Source: G963664115 sp965216035
Lineage (GTDB): Bacteria; Acidobacteriota; Terriglobia; 20CM-2-55-15
DNA length: 64,000 nucleotides
NCBI GenBank assembly: GCA_965216035.1
Contig: CBDCFM010000019.1
Location: 496,001 to 560,000, forward strand
Reading direction: 5' to 3'
Part shown: positions 53,882 through 62,965 of the stretch, piece by piece
How the letters are laid out: every line of letters starts with the position of its first letter
How positions within the stretch are numbered: the stretch's first letter is position 1
The notes under the pieces: model-generated
Told to the model about the DNA's origin: nothing
The model's database searches: none
What the model saw: only the letters and a program-made list of their open reading frames with translations
Translations under genes and position numbers: made by a program

Positions 53882-54205
53882 GGATATCAGAGAATTATAG
53901 GCGAAATTGCTCCCCCAGCAACTTTCTTATTACGTTCGAGCGCATCGATTCAGAGGAGCCTTTCCGTCCTGCCTTTTGAGGATAGTAAGAACAAGAGCCA
54001 TTTTGCAATGACTAGCGGGTCGTCGAGTGGCACTACATCGCTCGACTAAGCGGCAAAGGACAACGAGACCCACAACTGCGCTGTCTGCCAGAATGGCGGG
54101 CAGGTCTACACGGGCCGGGCGGCGTCCCGGCTGCTCCCATCCGAGGGACCCAGCACGATCGAAGAATTCGAGGCAATACGCGGACGTCCCTGGGGATGAG
54201 GCATA
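53882..54205. promoter_or_regulatory. Divergent promoter region with an inverted repeat
   Basis: The 324-bp gap separates the metal locus (minus) and the BtuF-like gene (plus). At 53907-53921 TTGCT-CCCCC-AGCAA forms an inverted repeat ~25 bases upstream of the His-rich gene, a plausible operator for a metal-responsive repressor. The rest shows no gene. Confidence 0.4.
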
Positions 54206-55087
54206 ATGACATCCATGGGTCAGGCCCGGCGACCACCAACCGACGACTTCCCTCGAAGGATCGTCTGTCTTACCGAAGAAACCACTGAAACGCTCTATCG
54301 GCTCGGGGAGCAGGATCGGATCGTCGGAATTTCCGGTTACACGGTGCGACCGCCCGAAGCGCGCGACAAACCCAAGGTGTCGGCATTCATCAATGCTAAG
54401 TTCGAGAAGATCCTTGGGCTCGAGCCCGACCTCGTTTTGGCCTTCTCGGATCTTCAGGCCGATATTGCGGCCGAACTGATCCGGCGGGGCGTAACTGTCT
54501 TCACGTTCAACCAGAGAAGCATCACGCAAATCCTGGAAACGATCCGGATCCTCGCGCGAATCGTTGGATCAGAGGACAAGGGCCGGGCCCTTGTCGAAAA
54601 TCTGGAGATGGGACTCGAAGCGATTCGCGTGTCGGCCCGACGTTTTCCGGCCCCTCCCCGTGTCTTCTTCGAAGAATGGAATGACCCCTTGATCAGCGGA
54701 ATCCGATGGGTGGACGAGTTGATCGAAATCGCCGGCGGGGAGTGTCTCTTTCCGGAATTGCGCGACCAGGCGCTCGCTCGGGATCGGATTCTGGATCCGG
54801 CAGCGGTCGCGGGAAGGGACCCGCAGATTGTTATTGGTTCCTGGTGCGGTGTACGATTCAACCCGGACTTCGTGCGGGCTCGGCCCGGATGGTCCAGCGT
54901 CGACGCAGTTCGTCGAGGACACCTGTACGAAGTCAAGTCGACGTACATCCTTCAACCCGGTCCGGCGGCGCTCACCGAAGGAGTGCGACAGCTCCACTAT
55001 GCGATCGCACGGACGCTGGGGATGGACGTCGGTCCGGATATCGCCCCGGAAGAAAGAGTGGACCCGGCGTTACAGGCGTCGGCATGA
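54206..55087 (+). CDS. BtuF-like cobalamin/siderophore-binding fold protein without signal peptide
   Basis: A 293-residue PF01497-type protein: RIVCLTEETTETLYRLGEQD, then RIVGISGYTVRPPEARDKPK, the interlobe helix, and FFEEWNDPLISGIRWVDELI, and VIGSWCGVRFNPDFVRARPG. Members normally are periplasmic. Here the N-terminus is MTSMGQARRPPTDDFPRRIV with no hydrophobic signal, so it is cytosolic or the export signal is lost. A similar signal-less group exists in many bacteria from memory. It is followed by the amidohydrolase gene. Confidence 0.8.
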   Translation: MTSMGQARRPPTDDFPRRIVCLTEETTETLYRLGEQDRIVGISGYTVRPPEARDKPKVSAFINAKFEKILGLEPDLVLAFSDLQADIAAELIRRGVTVFTFNQRSITQILETIRILARIVGSEDKGRALVENLEMGLEAIRVSARRFPAPPRVFFEEWNDPLISGIRWVDELIEIAGGECLFPELRDQALARDRILDPAAVAGRDPQIVIGSWCGVRFNPDFVRARPGWSSVDAVRRGHLYEVKSTYILQPGPAALTEGVRQLHYAIARTLGMDVGPDIAPEERVDPALQASA

Positions 55088-55128
55088 GTTCTTGAACGGC
55101 TATGAAAAAACAACATGGGAGGACGCTC

Positions 55129-56187
55129 ATGGCAAATCGTAGAGACTTCTTAAGAGCGGTCGGTTGCGCGGGGGCTGGGACTTTTCTGATGGGCCCGACG
55201 TTCGGCGCCCGGGCTCAGACCCCTCGCAAGGAAGTGTTGGTTGGCGGACGAGCGGCGACGGTGGTCGACATTCACGCTCACTGTGCCTTCAATGACGAGC
55301 TCCGGAGCCGGCTTCCAAACGCAGCTCCACGGGGACGCCGTGCCGTCCTGGGGCCGGACCGTTTGGAAGAGATGGACTCGCGCGGTATCGATATCCAGGC
55401 GCTCAGTATCAATCAATACTGGTGGTACGCGGCCGATCGCTCCCTTGCGGCCGACATCGTCCGGATCCATGACGAGAGCCTCGCTGCATGGTGTGCCACA
55501 CACCCCGACAGGTTTGTCGCTCTTTCGTCGGTGGCGCTACAGCATCCCGATCTCGCGGCCGAGCAACTCGAACACGCCGTGAACGAATTGGGTCTGCGGG
55601 GCGCTTCGATCGGCGGCCACGTGAACAATCAGCCACCGACCTCGGCACAATACGACCCGTTCTGGGCCAAGGCCCAGGAGCTCGACGTTCCGGTCTTCAT
55701 GCACCCCGGCAATGCGTCGAATATTGTGCGCGAGGACGGACTTGCCGGCCCGGGGGACCTCGGCAACATCATCGGAAATCCGCTGGAGACAACTTTTTTT
55801 CTCACTCGCATGATTTTTGACGGGGTTCTGGACCGGTTTCCGCAACTGAAAATCTGCGGGTCCCATGGCGGAGGCTACCTGCCATCCTACCTGGGCCGCA
55901 CGGAAGTCGCCTGCCGCGTGAGAAACAATGCCAATTGCGCAAACCAGAAGAACCCGAGTGAATATCTCAGCGACCAGATTTTTGTCGATTCCATGGTCTT
56001 TTCCGAAGAAGGCCTACGCCATCTGGTTGCCGAAACCGGTGTGAGCCAGGTTGTATACGGCTCCGATATACCGTTCAACTGGCCTGATACGATTGACCTG
56101 ATCGCCCAGTCACCCTCGCTTGGTGACGCCGACAAGGAGGCAATCCTCGGCGGCAACCTGATCCGGTTGCTGCGAATCGACGCGTAG
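55129..56187 (+). CDS. Tat-exported amidohydrolase (ACMSD/decarboxylase-like)
   Basis: The 352-residue product starts at ATG 55129 with GGGAGGA 9 bases upstream. It has a twin-arginine signal (NRRDFLRAVGCAGAGTFLMG). The mature part is a metal-dependent TIM barrel of the amidohydrolase-2 family: HxH in VDIHAHCAFNDEL, His in VFMHPGNASNI, His in KICGSHGGGYLPSYLGR, and Asp in VVYGSDIPFNWPDT. Members decarboxylate or hydrate aromatic or keto-acid substrates. The substrate is unknown. It follows the BtuF-like gene by 41 bases and may share its transcript. Confidence 0.85.
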   Translation: MANRRDFLRAVGCAGAGTFLMGPTFGARAQTPRKEVLVGGRAATVVDIHAHCAFNDELRSRLPNAAPRGRRAVLGPDRLEEMDSRGIDIQALSINQYWWYAADRSLAADIVRIHDESLAAWCATHPDRFVALSSVALQHPDLAAEQLEHAVNELGLRGASIGGHVNNQPPTSAQYDPFWAKAQELDVPVFMHPGNASNIVREDGLAGPGDLGNIIGNPLETTFFLTRMIFDGVLDRFPQLKICGSHGGGYLPSYLGRTEVACRVRNNANCANQKNPSEYLSDQIFVDSMVFSEEGLRHLVAETGVSQVVYGSDIPFNWPDTIDLIAQSPSLGDADKEAILGGNLIRLLRIDA

Positions 56188-56257
56188 TCGGGAGGTTGAG
56201 CCGCCGAAATGAAGTCCGTCGATGCATGAACTGACACGGATGTTGGGGAAGGGGGGC

Positions 56258-57352
56258 TTATCTTAGGTTGAAATTGACCTCGATCTTCAGGGCGACATCG
56301 ACGGGTTCGCCGTTGCGCATGCCGGGCCGGAACCGCCATTGAACGACCGCTTCGATTGCCTTGTCGTCGAGACCGAATCCCAGGCTGCGAGTCACTCGTA
56401 CCACTTCGACCGTGCCGTCCCTCCGGACAATCGTTTCCAGAATAACGGTGCCTTGATACTTGGCTTTGCGCGCTTCTTCAGAGTATTCAGGCAATGTCTG
56501 TGCGAGAAGTGTGGGTGTGGTGACACCGCCACCGATGCTGAAGACGCCGCCGCCGAAACCACCGCCCTCTCCTTCGCCTACGCCGGGACCGCTGCCTTCA
56601 CCGACACCCCGTCCTTGTCCCGTTCCAATGCCGCCGCCCACTCCAGGCCCAGCCGATGGAGGACCTGGAATGCCGTCAAACGCTCCCAGCATGGCGAGGT
56701 CGACGGTCTGATCCGGATTGACCAGCTGCGGGACGACCACCGTCGGCACCGCAACGAGAATGGGGTCGAAGTTGAGTGGTTCAGGAGACGGTGGAACGAG
56801 CTGTTCATCGTCTGCCTCGGGCAATTCACCTAGAGATGGCGGCGCTTCTTCGAGTTGTCCCCCCCCACCGCCACCTCCGGACTGCTCATCCTCTTGCGGC
56901 AGGGTTAGGATCAACTCCGGCGCCACCAGCGGTACAAACGTCTCCGTAAACTGTAGCGGCTCGGATCCAAATCCGAAAAAAGGGAACATCAGAAGGACAA
57001 TGACGATAATGTGAGCCGCCAATGAAATCATGCCTGGAGTCCGCTGGTCATGGGCGGACCAGACGGCCTCCACTTCAACCGGCTCAGCTGAAGCCTTGAA
57101 TTTTTCCTTCGGGTGGAGGATATCGTCAATGCCCGTGCGAATCTGTACGAGCAGCGAGCTGAAGGGCGTCGGCGTATCGACCATTTTCTCGAGCGCGGTG
57201 GGGTCGGGCGGTGCGGACAGACGCAGCTCATCGGGAGGGTTCTTACGTTCGTCGGCAAGTTGCTTGATCTGCCGGTGCAGAGAAACGATCCACGAATCGG
57301 CGGGAACCGATCCCAATTCTAGAATCGACTCTTTCTCTTCAGTAGTCTTCAT
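56258..57352 (-). CDS. tonB: TonB family energy transducer
   Basis: The 364-residue product (ATG 57352) has a ~100-residue cytoplasmic N-terminal part, one membrane segment (MISLAAHIIVIVLLMFPFFG), a periplasmic linker rich in Gly and Pro (GGGIGTGQGRGVGEGSGPGV), and a C-terminal TonB domain: TLPEYSEEARKAKYQGTVIL, DGTVEVVRVTRSLGFGLDDK, VQWRFRPGMRNGEPVDV. The cytoplasmic extension is unusual for TonB and common in large Acidobacteria-type transducers from memory. No ExbB/ExbD genes are adjacent. Confidence 0.9.
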   Translation of the reverse strand: MKTTEEKESILELGSVPADSWIVSLHRQIKQLADERKNPPDELRLSAPPDPTALEKMVDTPTPFSSLLVQIRTGIDDILHPKEKFKASAEPVEVEAVWSAHDQRTPGMISLAAHIIVIVLLMFPFFGFGSEPLQFTETFVPLVAPELILTLPQEDEQSGGGGGGGQLEEAPPSLGELPEADDEQLVPPSPEPLNFDPILVAVPTVVVPQLVNPDQTVDLAMLGAFDGIPGPPSAGPGVGGGIGTGQGRGVGEGSGPGVGEGEGGGFGGGVFSIGGGVTTPTLLAQTLPEYSEEARKAKYQGTVILETIVRRDGTVEVVRVTRSLGFGLDDKAIEAVVQWRFRPGMRNGEPVDVALKIEVNFNLR

Positions 57353-57440
57353 GCAATCGTCGGTAACCTGCATTCGACTTGTTTATACTATGGTTTACGT
57401 AGTCAAGAGTACCATACTTGCGGATTCCTGGAACCATTGC

Positions 57441-57953
57441 ATGACGACTCAGCCAGACACAAACGTCATCAGGGAAAGATTACCCTATCTGGCTCTCAGT
57501 GGCGCTGTGATTATCGTCGATCGAGTGACAAAATTTCTCATCGATCAACGGTTCGCGTTGGGGGAAAGCCTGACCTTCATTGCCGGCTTCTTCAACGTGA
57601 CGTACGTTCGAAACAGCGGTGTTGCGTTTGGGATGTTTGCGTCAAGCGATGCTTCCTACCGGGTTGTCGTCCTGTCGGGATTCGCCGCTGCCGCAGCCGT
57701 TGTGGTTGCCATTTACAGCTTTCGGAGTCCCGTCAGGCTCCACCTTTTGCAAACTGGGCTCGCCCTGATTCTGGGGGGCGCGCTGGGCAATCTGTACGAT
57801 CGTTTGATGTATGGGTATGTCGTCGATTTTCTGGAGTTTCATCTGGGTGCCTATTACTGGCCAACTTTCAATATGGCCGACACAGCCATATCGGTCGGTG
57901 TCACCCTCCTGGCCGTGGAAATTATTCGAGATGAAATTCGAAGCCGGGCCTGA
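57441..57953 (+). CDS. lspA: Lipoprotein signal peptidase
   Basis: LspA cleaves the signal peptide of prolipoproteins at the inner membrane. The 170-residue product has four membrane segments and the two catalytic aspartates: Asp120 in GGALGNLYDRL and Asp147 in FNMADTAI, with the conserved VRNSGVAFG loop. I start at ATG 57441 (MTTQPDTNVIRERLPYLALS). It overlaps rluD by 23 bases. Confidence 0.94.
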   Translation: MTTQPDTNVIRERLPYLALSGAVIIVDRVTKFLIDQRFALGESLTFIAGFFNVTYVRNSGVAFGMFASSDASYRVVVLSGFAAAAAVVVAIYSFRSPVRLHLLQTGLALILGGALGNLYDRLMYGYVVDFLEFHLGAYYWPTFNMADTAISVGVTLLAVEIIRDEIRSRA

Positions 57954-58857
57954 GGATCGCGGTAAGCGACTCGACATCTTCCTCAGCCGCTTATTCGAAG
58001 ACGTGACGCGGTCCCGACTCCAGTCTATGAACCGGCGGGGCGCGATTCTGGTCAACGGTGAGGCCGAAAAGGCGGGGTACCGGATTCAATCTGGAGATGT
58101 CGTCTGGGTTACCCCACCCGAGGTGGAACCGTTGCGGCTCGAGGCCGAGCCGATTCCTCTCGAAGTTCACTTTGAAGATCGAGTTCTTGCGGTCATAGAA
58201 AAACCTGCAGGGATGGTCGTACATCCGGGCGCAGGCAACCGGCAGGGCACGCTCGCTAACGCCCTCCAGGCGCGCTTTCTGGAATTGTCCGACACAGGTG
58301 GGCCGATCCGTCCAGGTATTGTGCATCGACTGGACAAGTGGACATCTGGATTGATCCTGATCGCCAAGACAAACGACGCCCACTGTCGGCTGTCCAGGAG
58401 CTTCGAAAGACGCGAGGTTCAAAAGTCCTATCGAGCGCTTGTTCACGGCAGGCTGTCCAAAGAGACCGGAACCGTTGATCTCAGCATCGGCCGTCATCCC
58501 AGCGCACGGACCCGGATGGCTGTCCGTCCGAGGGCTGGACGCACGGCCGTCTCCGACTATCGCGTGCTCGAGCAGGCAGCCTCGTTTTCGTTGCTTGAAG
58601 TAAGGATTCGCACCGGGCGTACCCACCAGATCCGGGTCCATCTTAACGCGATAGGGCATCCGGTGGTAGGCGATACGGTATACGGCGAAAAGCGGCATCG
58701 TGCCTTTGTCCGTCAGTGGGGCGCGTTTGATCGTTATTTTCTGCACGCATCAGACCTCGCCTTCCCACATCCGGCGAAAGGAACCTCTATGGCGTTTCAT
58801 TCACCCTTGCCTCCAGAACTTGAAGATCTCTGGCATCGGCTCAGGGGCTCTGTTTAA
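57931..58857 (+). CDS. rluD: Ribosomal large subunit pseudouridine synthase, RluD family
   Basis: The 308-residue product has an N-terminal S4-like RNA-binding domain (GKRLDIFLSRLFEDVTRSRL ... RGAILVNGEAEKAGY) and the RluA/RluD catalytic core: the catalytic Asp135 in IVHRLDKWTSG, VIEKPAGMVVHPG, and RTGRTHQIRVHL. It makes pseudouridines in 23S rRNA, as in helix 69 for RluD itself. The start ATG 57931 lies within the end of lspA, which implies coupling. Confidence 0.92.
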   Translation: MKFEAGPEDRGKRLDIFLSRLFEDVTRSRLQSMNRRGAILVNGEAEKAGYRIQSGDVVWVTPPEVEPLRLEAEPIPLEVHFEDRVLAVIEKPAGMVVHPGAGNRQGTLANALQARFLELSDTGGPIRPGIVHRLDKWTSGLILIAKTNDAHCRLSRSFERREVQKSYRALVHGRLSKETGTVDLSIGRHPSARTRMAVRPRAGRTAVSDYRVLEQAASFSLLEVRIRTGRTHQIRVHLNAIGHPVVGDTVYGEKRHRAFVRQWGAFDRYFLHASDLAFPHPAKGTSMAFHSPLPPELEDLWHRLRGSV

Positions 58858-58908
58858 AAGAAAAAGAAATCATTGGCTCGCATCGTTGTGGCATCTATGA
58901 TTGAACCT

Positions 58909-59382
58909 GTCTGCGGTGCGGGTGAGCGGGCAATCGCTTCCGTTAAGGGAGAGGAAAGTCCGAACTCCACAGGGCAGTGTGCCCCGTAACCCGGGGGCCC
59001 GAAAGGGACGGAAAGTGCCACAGAAAATATACCGCCGCTGTTGGAAATCGGGGTCAGAGCCCTACTTTCCCAAGATCTATAGCCGGGCATGTTCCGGTAT
59101 TAAAGGGAAGATAAGGCTCTAACCCCGATTTCCTAGCGGTAAGGGTGAAAAGGTGCGGTAAGAGCGCACCAGCGGTTCGGTGACGGACCGGCTTGGCAAA
59201 CCCCACACGGAGCAAGGCCAAATAGGGAAGTGTGGCGTGCTTCGGCGCGTCGAAGGACGGCCCGTCCGAGCTTCCGGGTAGGCTGCTCGAATCCCGGTGA
59301 AAGCCGAGATCCAGACGAATGATTGCCGCCCCGGCCCCGGTCGGGGAACAGAATTCGGCTTACAGCTCATCCGCGGGCAGAC
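58909..59382 (+). ncRNA. rnpB: RNase P RNA, bacterial class A, with enlarged P12
   Basis: RNase P RNA is the ribozyme that matures tRNA 5' ends. The conserved blocks are in order: GAGGAAAGTCCGAACTCC near 58961, GTAACCCGGGGG, GGTAAGGGTGAAAAGGTG at ~59138, GGCAAACCCC at ~59195, CAGACGAATGATTGCCGCC at ~59312, and AACAGAATTCGGCTTACA at ~59347. The ends pair as P1 (GCGGGTGAGC with GCTCATCCGC). The RNA is ~474 nt, longer than the usual 350-400 nt, because of a long palindromic segment at 59043-59133. The ends are approximate. Confidence 0.93.
59043..59133 (+). repeat. REP/MITE-like palindrome inserted in P12 of RNase P RNA
   Basis: GGAAATCGGGGTCAGAGCC pairs with GGCTCTAACCCCGATTTCC over 18 of 19 positions, enclosing a second stem (CTTTCCC / GGGAAGA region) and a loop with CCGGGCATGTTCCGG. 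The phrase ATCGGGGTCAGAGCC resembles ends of widespread REP-like elements from memory. It extends the normal P12 stem (CCGCT / AGCGG outside) without touching the conserved core. Confidence 0.65.
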
Positions 59383-59417
59383 ACTCCGCCTGAATACCCG
59401 CTTAACCCGGAGGGATC

Positions 59418-60359
59418 TTGGCTGTTCACGTCGTTACGGGTGGGGCCGGTTTCATTGGCTCGCACCTTTCGGAAGCCCTTCTTCGCCGAGGAGACAAGGT
59501 CATCGTTCTCGACAATTTCTCGACGGGCAAGCCGGAGAATCTCTGGAGTGTCGAAGCCTCCTTAGAGCTTCGACCTGTGGATTTGGTCACGGAAGTAGGC
59601 CTTCAAAAGCATTTGGCGGGCGTCGACACCGTCTTTCACCAGGCCGCGATTCCGTCGGTCCCCCGGTCAATCAGCGAACCTGTAGCGTCCCATGAAGCCA
59701 ATCTCAGTGCGACTTTGAACCTCCTGGTGGCGTGCCGGGATGCCGGAGTGCGCCGCGTCGTTTATGCGTCGTCTTCGGCAATATATGGAGAGAACCGCAC
59801 GCTCCCGAAACGTGAAGACATGCCCGCCGAGCCGATGTCGCCATACGGGGCTCAGAAATTCTGCGGAGAGGTTTATGCTCAGGTGTTCTGGCAAAGCATG
59901 GGTCTCGAGACAGTCTCGCTGAGATATTTCAACGTGTTCGGGCCGCGGCAGGACGCCTCTTCCGAGTACAGCGGAGTGTTCGCGAGGTTCATTCCCTCAA
60001 TTCTTGAAGCGCGCATTCCCACAATCTATGGAGATGGTCTGCAGACCCGAGATTTCGTCTACGTGACTGACGTCGTTCAAGCCAACCTCCAGGCTGCGAG
60101 GGCTGAAGGAGCTGCCGGAGGCGTGTTCAATGTTGCGTCGGGCACAGGTGTGACCGTCAGGACCGTCTTTGAGGAAACGCGGGATCTGACCGGCAGTACG
60201 GTCGAGGCCATCCAGGGTGCTCCACGAAAAGGTGACATCCGTCACTCCAGAGCCGACATCTCGCGGGCGCGTGAGATTCTCGGATGGACCCCTTCAGTGA
60301 CATTCACGGAAGGACTTGAACGCACAACAGAGTGGTACCGAGGAGAAATCCGCGTATAA
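59418..60359 (+). CDS. NAD-dependent sugar-nucleotide epimerase/dehydratase (GalE-like)
   Basis: The 313-residue extended short-chain dehydrogenase begins at TTG 59418 with GGAGGG 5 bases upstream (AVHVVTGGAGFIGSHLSEAL). It has GxxGxxG, the catalytic Ser and Tyr-x3-Lys in VVYASSSAIYG and SPYGAQK, and LRYFNVFGPRQD. It most resembles UDP-glucose/UDP-GlcNAc 4-epimerases; the exact substrate is open. It is preceded by RNase P RNA with no obvious terminator in between. Confidence 0.88.
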   Translation: MAVHVVTGGAGFIGSHLSEALLRRGDKVIVLDNFSTGKPENLWSVEASLELRPVDLVTEVGLQKHLAGVDTVFHQAAIPSVPRSISEPVASHEANLSATLNLLVACRDAGVRRVVYASSSAIYGENRTLPKREDMPAEPMSPYGAQKFCGEVYAQVFWQSMGLETVSLRYFNVFGPRQDASSEYSGVFARFIPSILEARIPTIYGDGLQTRDFVYVTDVVQANLQAARAEGAAGGVFNVASGTGVTVRTVFEETRDLTGSTVEAIQGAPRKGDIRHSRADISRAREILGWTPSVTFTEGLERTTEWYRGEIRV

Positions 60360-60424
60360 AAGTCATCCGTTGGTGCTTTCAGGACAAAGGGCTGGAATCG
60401 GATCGTCAGCAGGCCTGCGTTCAG

Positions 60425-60496
60425 GATCGTAACGCTGTCTCAAATATTAAACTATTACTTTTGATATTGATATATAAATATAATAAAAATATAAAG
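60425..60496. other. AT-rich stretch between convergent genes
   Basis: About 70 bases of nearly pure A/T (TATTGATATATAAATATAAT and similar) in an otherwise ~57% GC region, between the epimerase and prmC, which converge. No clear hairpin terminator is visible; it may act as a transcription-end or H-NS-like binding zone. Confidence 0.45.
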
Positions 60497-61330
60497 TTAT
60501 AATTGAATACGGGCTGCAATCACTCGCGGTATACCCTGAAGGTCGGTGCGGGTGGGCAAGAGTTCCCATTCAGGACCGAAGAGACCCCGGATAGCCTCTT
60601 CCATCGAAAATCCTATTTCGAACACAAGAGTGCCTTCTTCGCCCAGTCGTTCGTGGGCCTGGGAGCAAAGACGCTGGTAGAAGTCGAGAGGGTCGCCGTT
60701 GCCAACGAGTGCCACGCTGGGTTCGAAATCGCGGACCTCACGCTGCAGACCATCGTAATCTTCGCCCCGCACATACGGTGGATTGGAGACGATCACGTCA
60801 AAAGGCCTCGACCACGCGCCAAGCGATTCCATACAGACGAAGTCGACGGGCGCGGACAGCCCCTCCGCGTTCTTTCGGGCTGTACGGAGGGCTTTCAGTG
60901 AAATGTCCGACGCGAATACCGATGCTCCGGGCAACTCCAGCGCCAGTGTACAGGCGATGCATCCGGAACCGGTACCGATATCGACGACTCTCGGTTTGGG
61001 GCCAAGCTCGATATCAAGGACCGCTTCGATGACGCACTCGGTTTCAGGCCGGGGTATGAGTACTGAAGCATCGACAGAAAAGCGCCTTCCATAAAACTCC
61101 TGGACACCGGTGATGTATTGGACGGGTTCTCCTGCCTCTCGGCGGGAGATCATCGATCGGTACGCCCTTTGTGTTTCCTCGCCAAGAAGATCGTCGGTGT
61201 GAGCATAAAGATATGGCCGTTCGACGTTCAAGCAGTGTGCGAGTAAGACGTCGGCGGTCAACGGCGCGGACGAAATGCGGTGTTCTTCCAGGGATCGGGT
61301 TGCGGCTCTGAGAGTGTCGCCCAGCGTCAC
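60497..61330 (-). CDS. prmC: Release factor glutamine methyltransferase PrmC
   Basis: PrmC methylates the glutamine of the GGQ motif in RF1 and RF2, which raises termination efficiency. The 277-residue protein has an N-terminal helical domain, PRPETECVIE, the SAM motif VVDIGTGSGCIACTLA, and the catalytic NPPY in DVIVSNPPYVRG. It starts within the prfA stop (ATGA-type overlap at 61327-61330), so enzyme and substrate are coupled, as in many bacteria. Confidence 0.95.
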   Translation of the reverse strand: MTLGDTLRAATRSLEEHRISSAPLTADVLLAHCLNVERPYLYAHTDDLLGEETQRAYRSMISRREAGEPVQYITGVQEFYGRRFSVDASVLIPRPETECVIEAVLDIELGPKPRVVDIGTGSGCIACTLALELPGASVFASDISLKALRTARKNAEGLSAPVDFVCMESLGAWSRPFDVIVSNPPYVRGEDYDGLQREVRDFEPSVALVGNGDPLDFYQRLCSQAHERLGEEGTLVFEIGFSMEEAIRGLFGPEWELLPTRTDLQGIPRVIAARIQL

Positions 61331-62415
61331 GCCACAGCTTTCTTGAGTCGTTCCGCTTGGTAGTGCGTGGTGAGCGCTTCGAGGATTGGGTCGAGTTCGC
61401 CTCCGGTGACGGCTTCCAGCCGGTGCAGGGTCAGACCGATTCTGTGGTCTGTGACGCGGTTTTGAGGGTAGTTGTACGTCCGGATCTTCTCACTCCGGTC
61501 TCCAGTGCCGACCATCGAACGTCGCTCATCCGCCATGGTCTGCTGTTGCTTTGCCAATTCCATGTCGAAAAGGCGCGAGCGCAGCACGCGCATTGCTTTG
61601 GCCCTGTTCTTGATCTGAGATTTTTCATCTTGACACGAAACAACCAGGCCTGTGGGCAGATGTGTTATGCGAATGGCCGAATACGTCGTGTTGACGCTCT
61701 GACCGCCCGGCCCCGAAGAACAAAACGTATCGATTCTGAGGTCCTTCTCGCCGATGTTTACTTCGACCTCATCGGCTTCGGGAAGTACCGCTACCGTTAC
61801 GGCCGATGTGTGGGTCCTTCCGCTGGCTTCAGTCGCCGGTACGCGTTGCACCCGGTGAACTCCACTCTCATATTTCAGCTGACTATAGACCTGCTGACCC
61901 TCGACCAGGAGGATGATTTCCTTGAATCCGCCGACGCCGGTCGGACTGGATGACATGATCTCGACTTGCCACCGGCGGCGCTCGGCATACCGGGAGTACA
62001 TCCGGAACAGGTCCGCAGTGAAGAGCGTGGCTTCGTCCCCGCCCGTACCCGCCCTGATTTCGAGGATCACGTTTCGTTCATCATTTGGATCCTTTGGCAG
62101 CAACAGGAGTCTCAGATCCTGACGGCAGGTTTCCAGACTGGCTTCGAGAGTTGCGATTTCTTCTCCCACCAGGGCCTTCATTAACGGATCTTCGTCGCCT
62201 TCTTCCAACATCGTTTTCGTCTCGGTCAGCTTTTTCTGGAGAGAACGGTATTCGTTGAATCTGGAGACAATTTCGCCAAGCTCGCTGTGTGCCTTGGCAA
62301 TCTTCTGATACCGGAGATTGTCGGCGACGACCTCTGGAACACCCAGTTCCTCGGTCAGCTCCTGGTAGCGATGTTCCAGATTGGACAGCTTTTCAAGCAG
62401 AAGCGCGTCATTCAT
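61327..62415 (-). CDS. prfA: Peptide chain release factor 1
   Basis: RF1 recognises UAA and UAG. The 362-residue protein has the peptide anticodon PAT at 193-195 (QRVPATEASGRTH) and the catalytic GGQ at 237-239 (SSGPGGQSVNTTYSAIR). The PAT motif separates it from RF2, which has SPF. It is followed by prmC and preceded by rpmE on the same strand. Confidence 0.97.
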   Translation of the reverse strand: MNDALLLEKLSNLEHRYQELTEELGVPEVVADNLRYQKIAKAHSELGEIVSRFNEYRSLQKKLTETKTMLEEGDEDPLMKALVGEEIATLEASLETCRQDLRLLLLPKDPNDERNVILEIRAGTGGDEATLFTADLFRMYSRYAERRRWQVEIMSSSPTGVGGFKEIILLVEGQQVYSQLKYESGVHRVQRVPATEASGRTHTSAVTVAVLPEADEVEVNIGEKDLRIDTFCSSGPGGQSVNTTYSAIRITHLPTGLVVSCQDEKSQIKNRAKAMRVLRSRLFDMELAKQQQTMADERRSMVGTGDRSEKIRTYNYPQNRVTDHRIGLTLHRLEAVTGGELDPILEALTTHYQAERLKKAVA

Positions 62416-62589
62416 CGCAATTCGGTTCCGTGCCCGCCCTCAGGGCTCCCCACCCCCCCTTCGGCAGTGGTGTCGGTCCGTTTCGGGTCACATTCGTCGG
62501 GACTGGGAAGTCCATACACCCATCCTGGCTGCGTCAAACAGATTCACTCCCAGATGCACGCTAGGCTGGGAAAGATTCGCACGGCCCGC

Positions 62590-62796
62590 CTACTCCTTAT
62601 TCTTGGCGTACTTACGCTGAAATCGTTCGACCCGGCCAGCTGTATCGACCAGCTTCTGCTTGCCAGTGAAGAAAGGGTGGCATTTGGAGCATATTTCCAG
62701 GTGGATGTCGGGCTTCGTGGATCGGGTGCGGAACGTCTCTCCGCAGGCGCAGGTGACGACAGCGTCGACGTAATCGGGATGGATACCGTTTTTCAT
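62590..62796 (-). CDS. rpmE: 50S ribosomal protein L31, zinc-binding form
   Basis: The 68-residue protein (MKNGIHPDYVDAVVTCACGE, then TFRTRST) has the four zinc cysteines/ligands CACG and CSKC of the C+ L31 form, and the C-terminal KLVDTAGRVERFQRKYAKN. In zinc shortage such forms are replaced by C- paralogs; none is in the window. It is 174 bases upstream of prfA on the same strand. Confidence 0.95.
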   Translation of the reverse strand: MKNGIHPDYVDAVVTCACGETFRTRSTKPDIHLEICSKCHPFFTGKQKLVDTAGRVERFQRKYAKNKE

Positions 62797-62965
62797 AGGC
62801 TCCCATTATAAGGGGGACGGCTCAGTCTCGACAAGACATCGGAGTTGCGGTGGGGAAAATGGGCGTCTGTTTACGCTTTGGGAATCGTGGGCCAGGCAAG
62901 GCGGGCGAGCGCGATAAATGCCCAAGTATCAGGCAGCTGAGGGGGATTGAGGGCCCGTGGCGAGG

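Noticed and set aside
53930..54529. A 199-codon minus-strand frame upstream of the BtuF-like gene
   Set aside because: It overlaps the start of the BtuF-like gene on the opposite strand and shows no recognisable fold.
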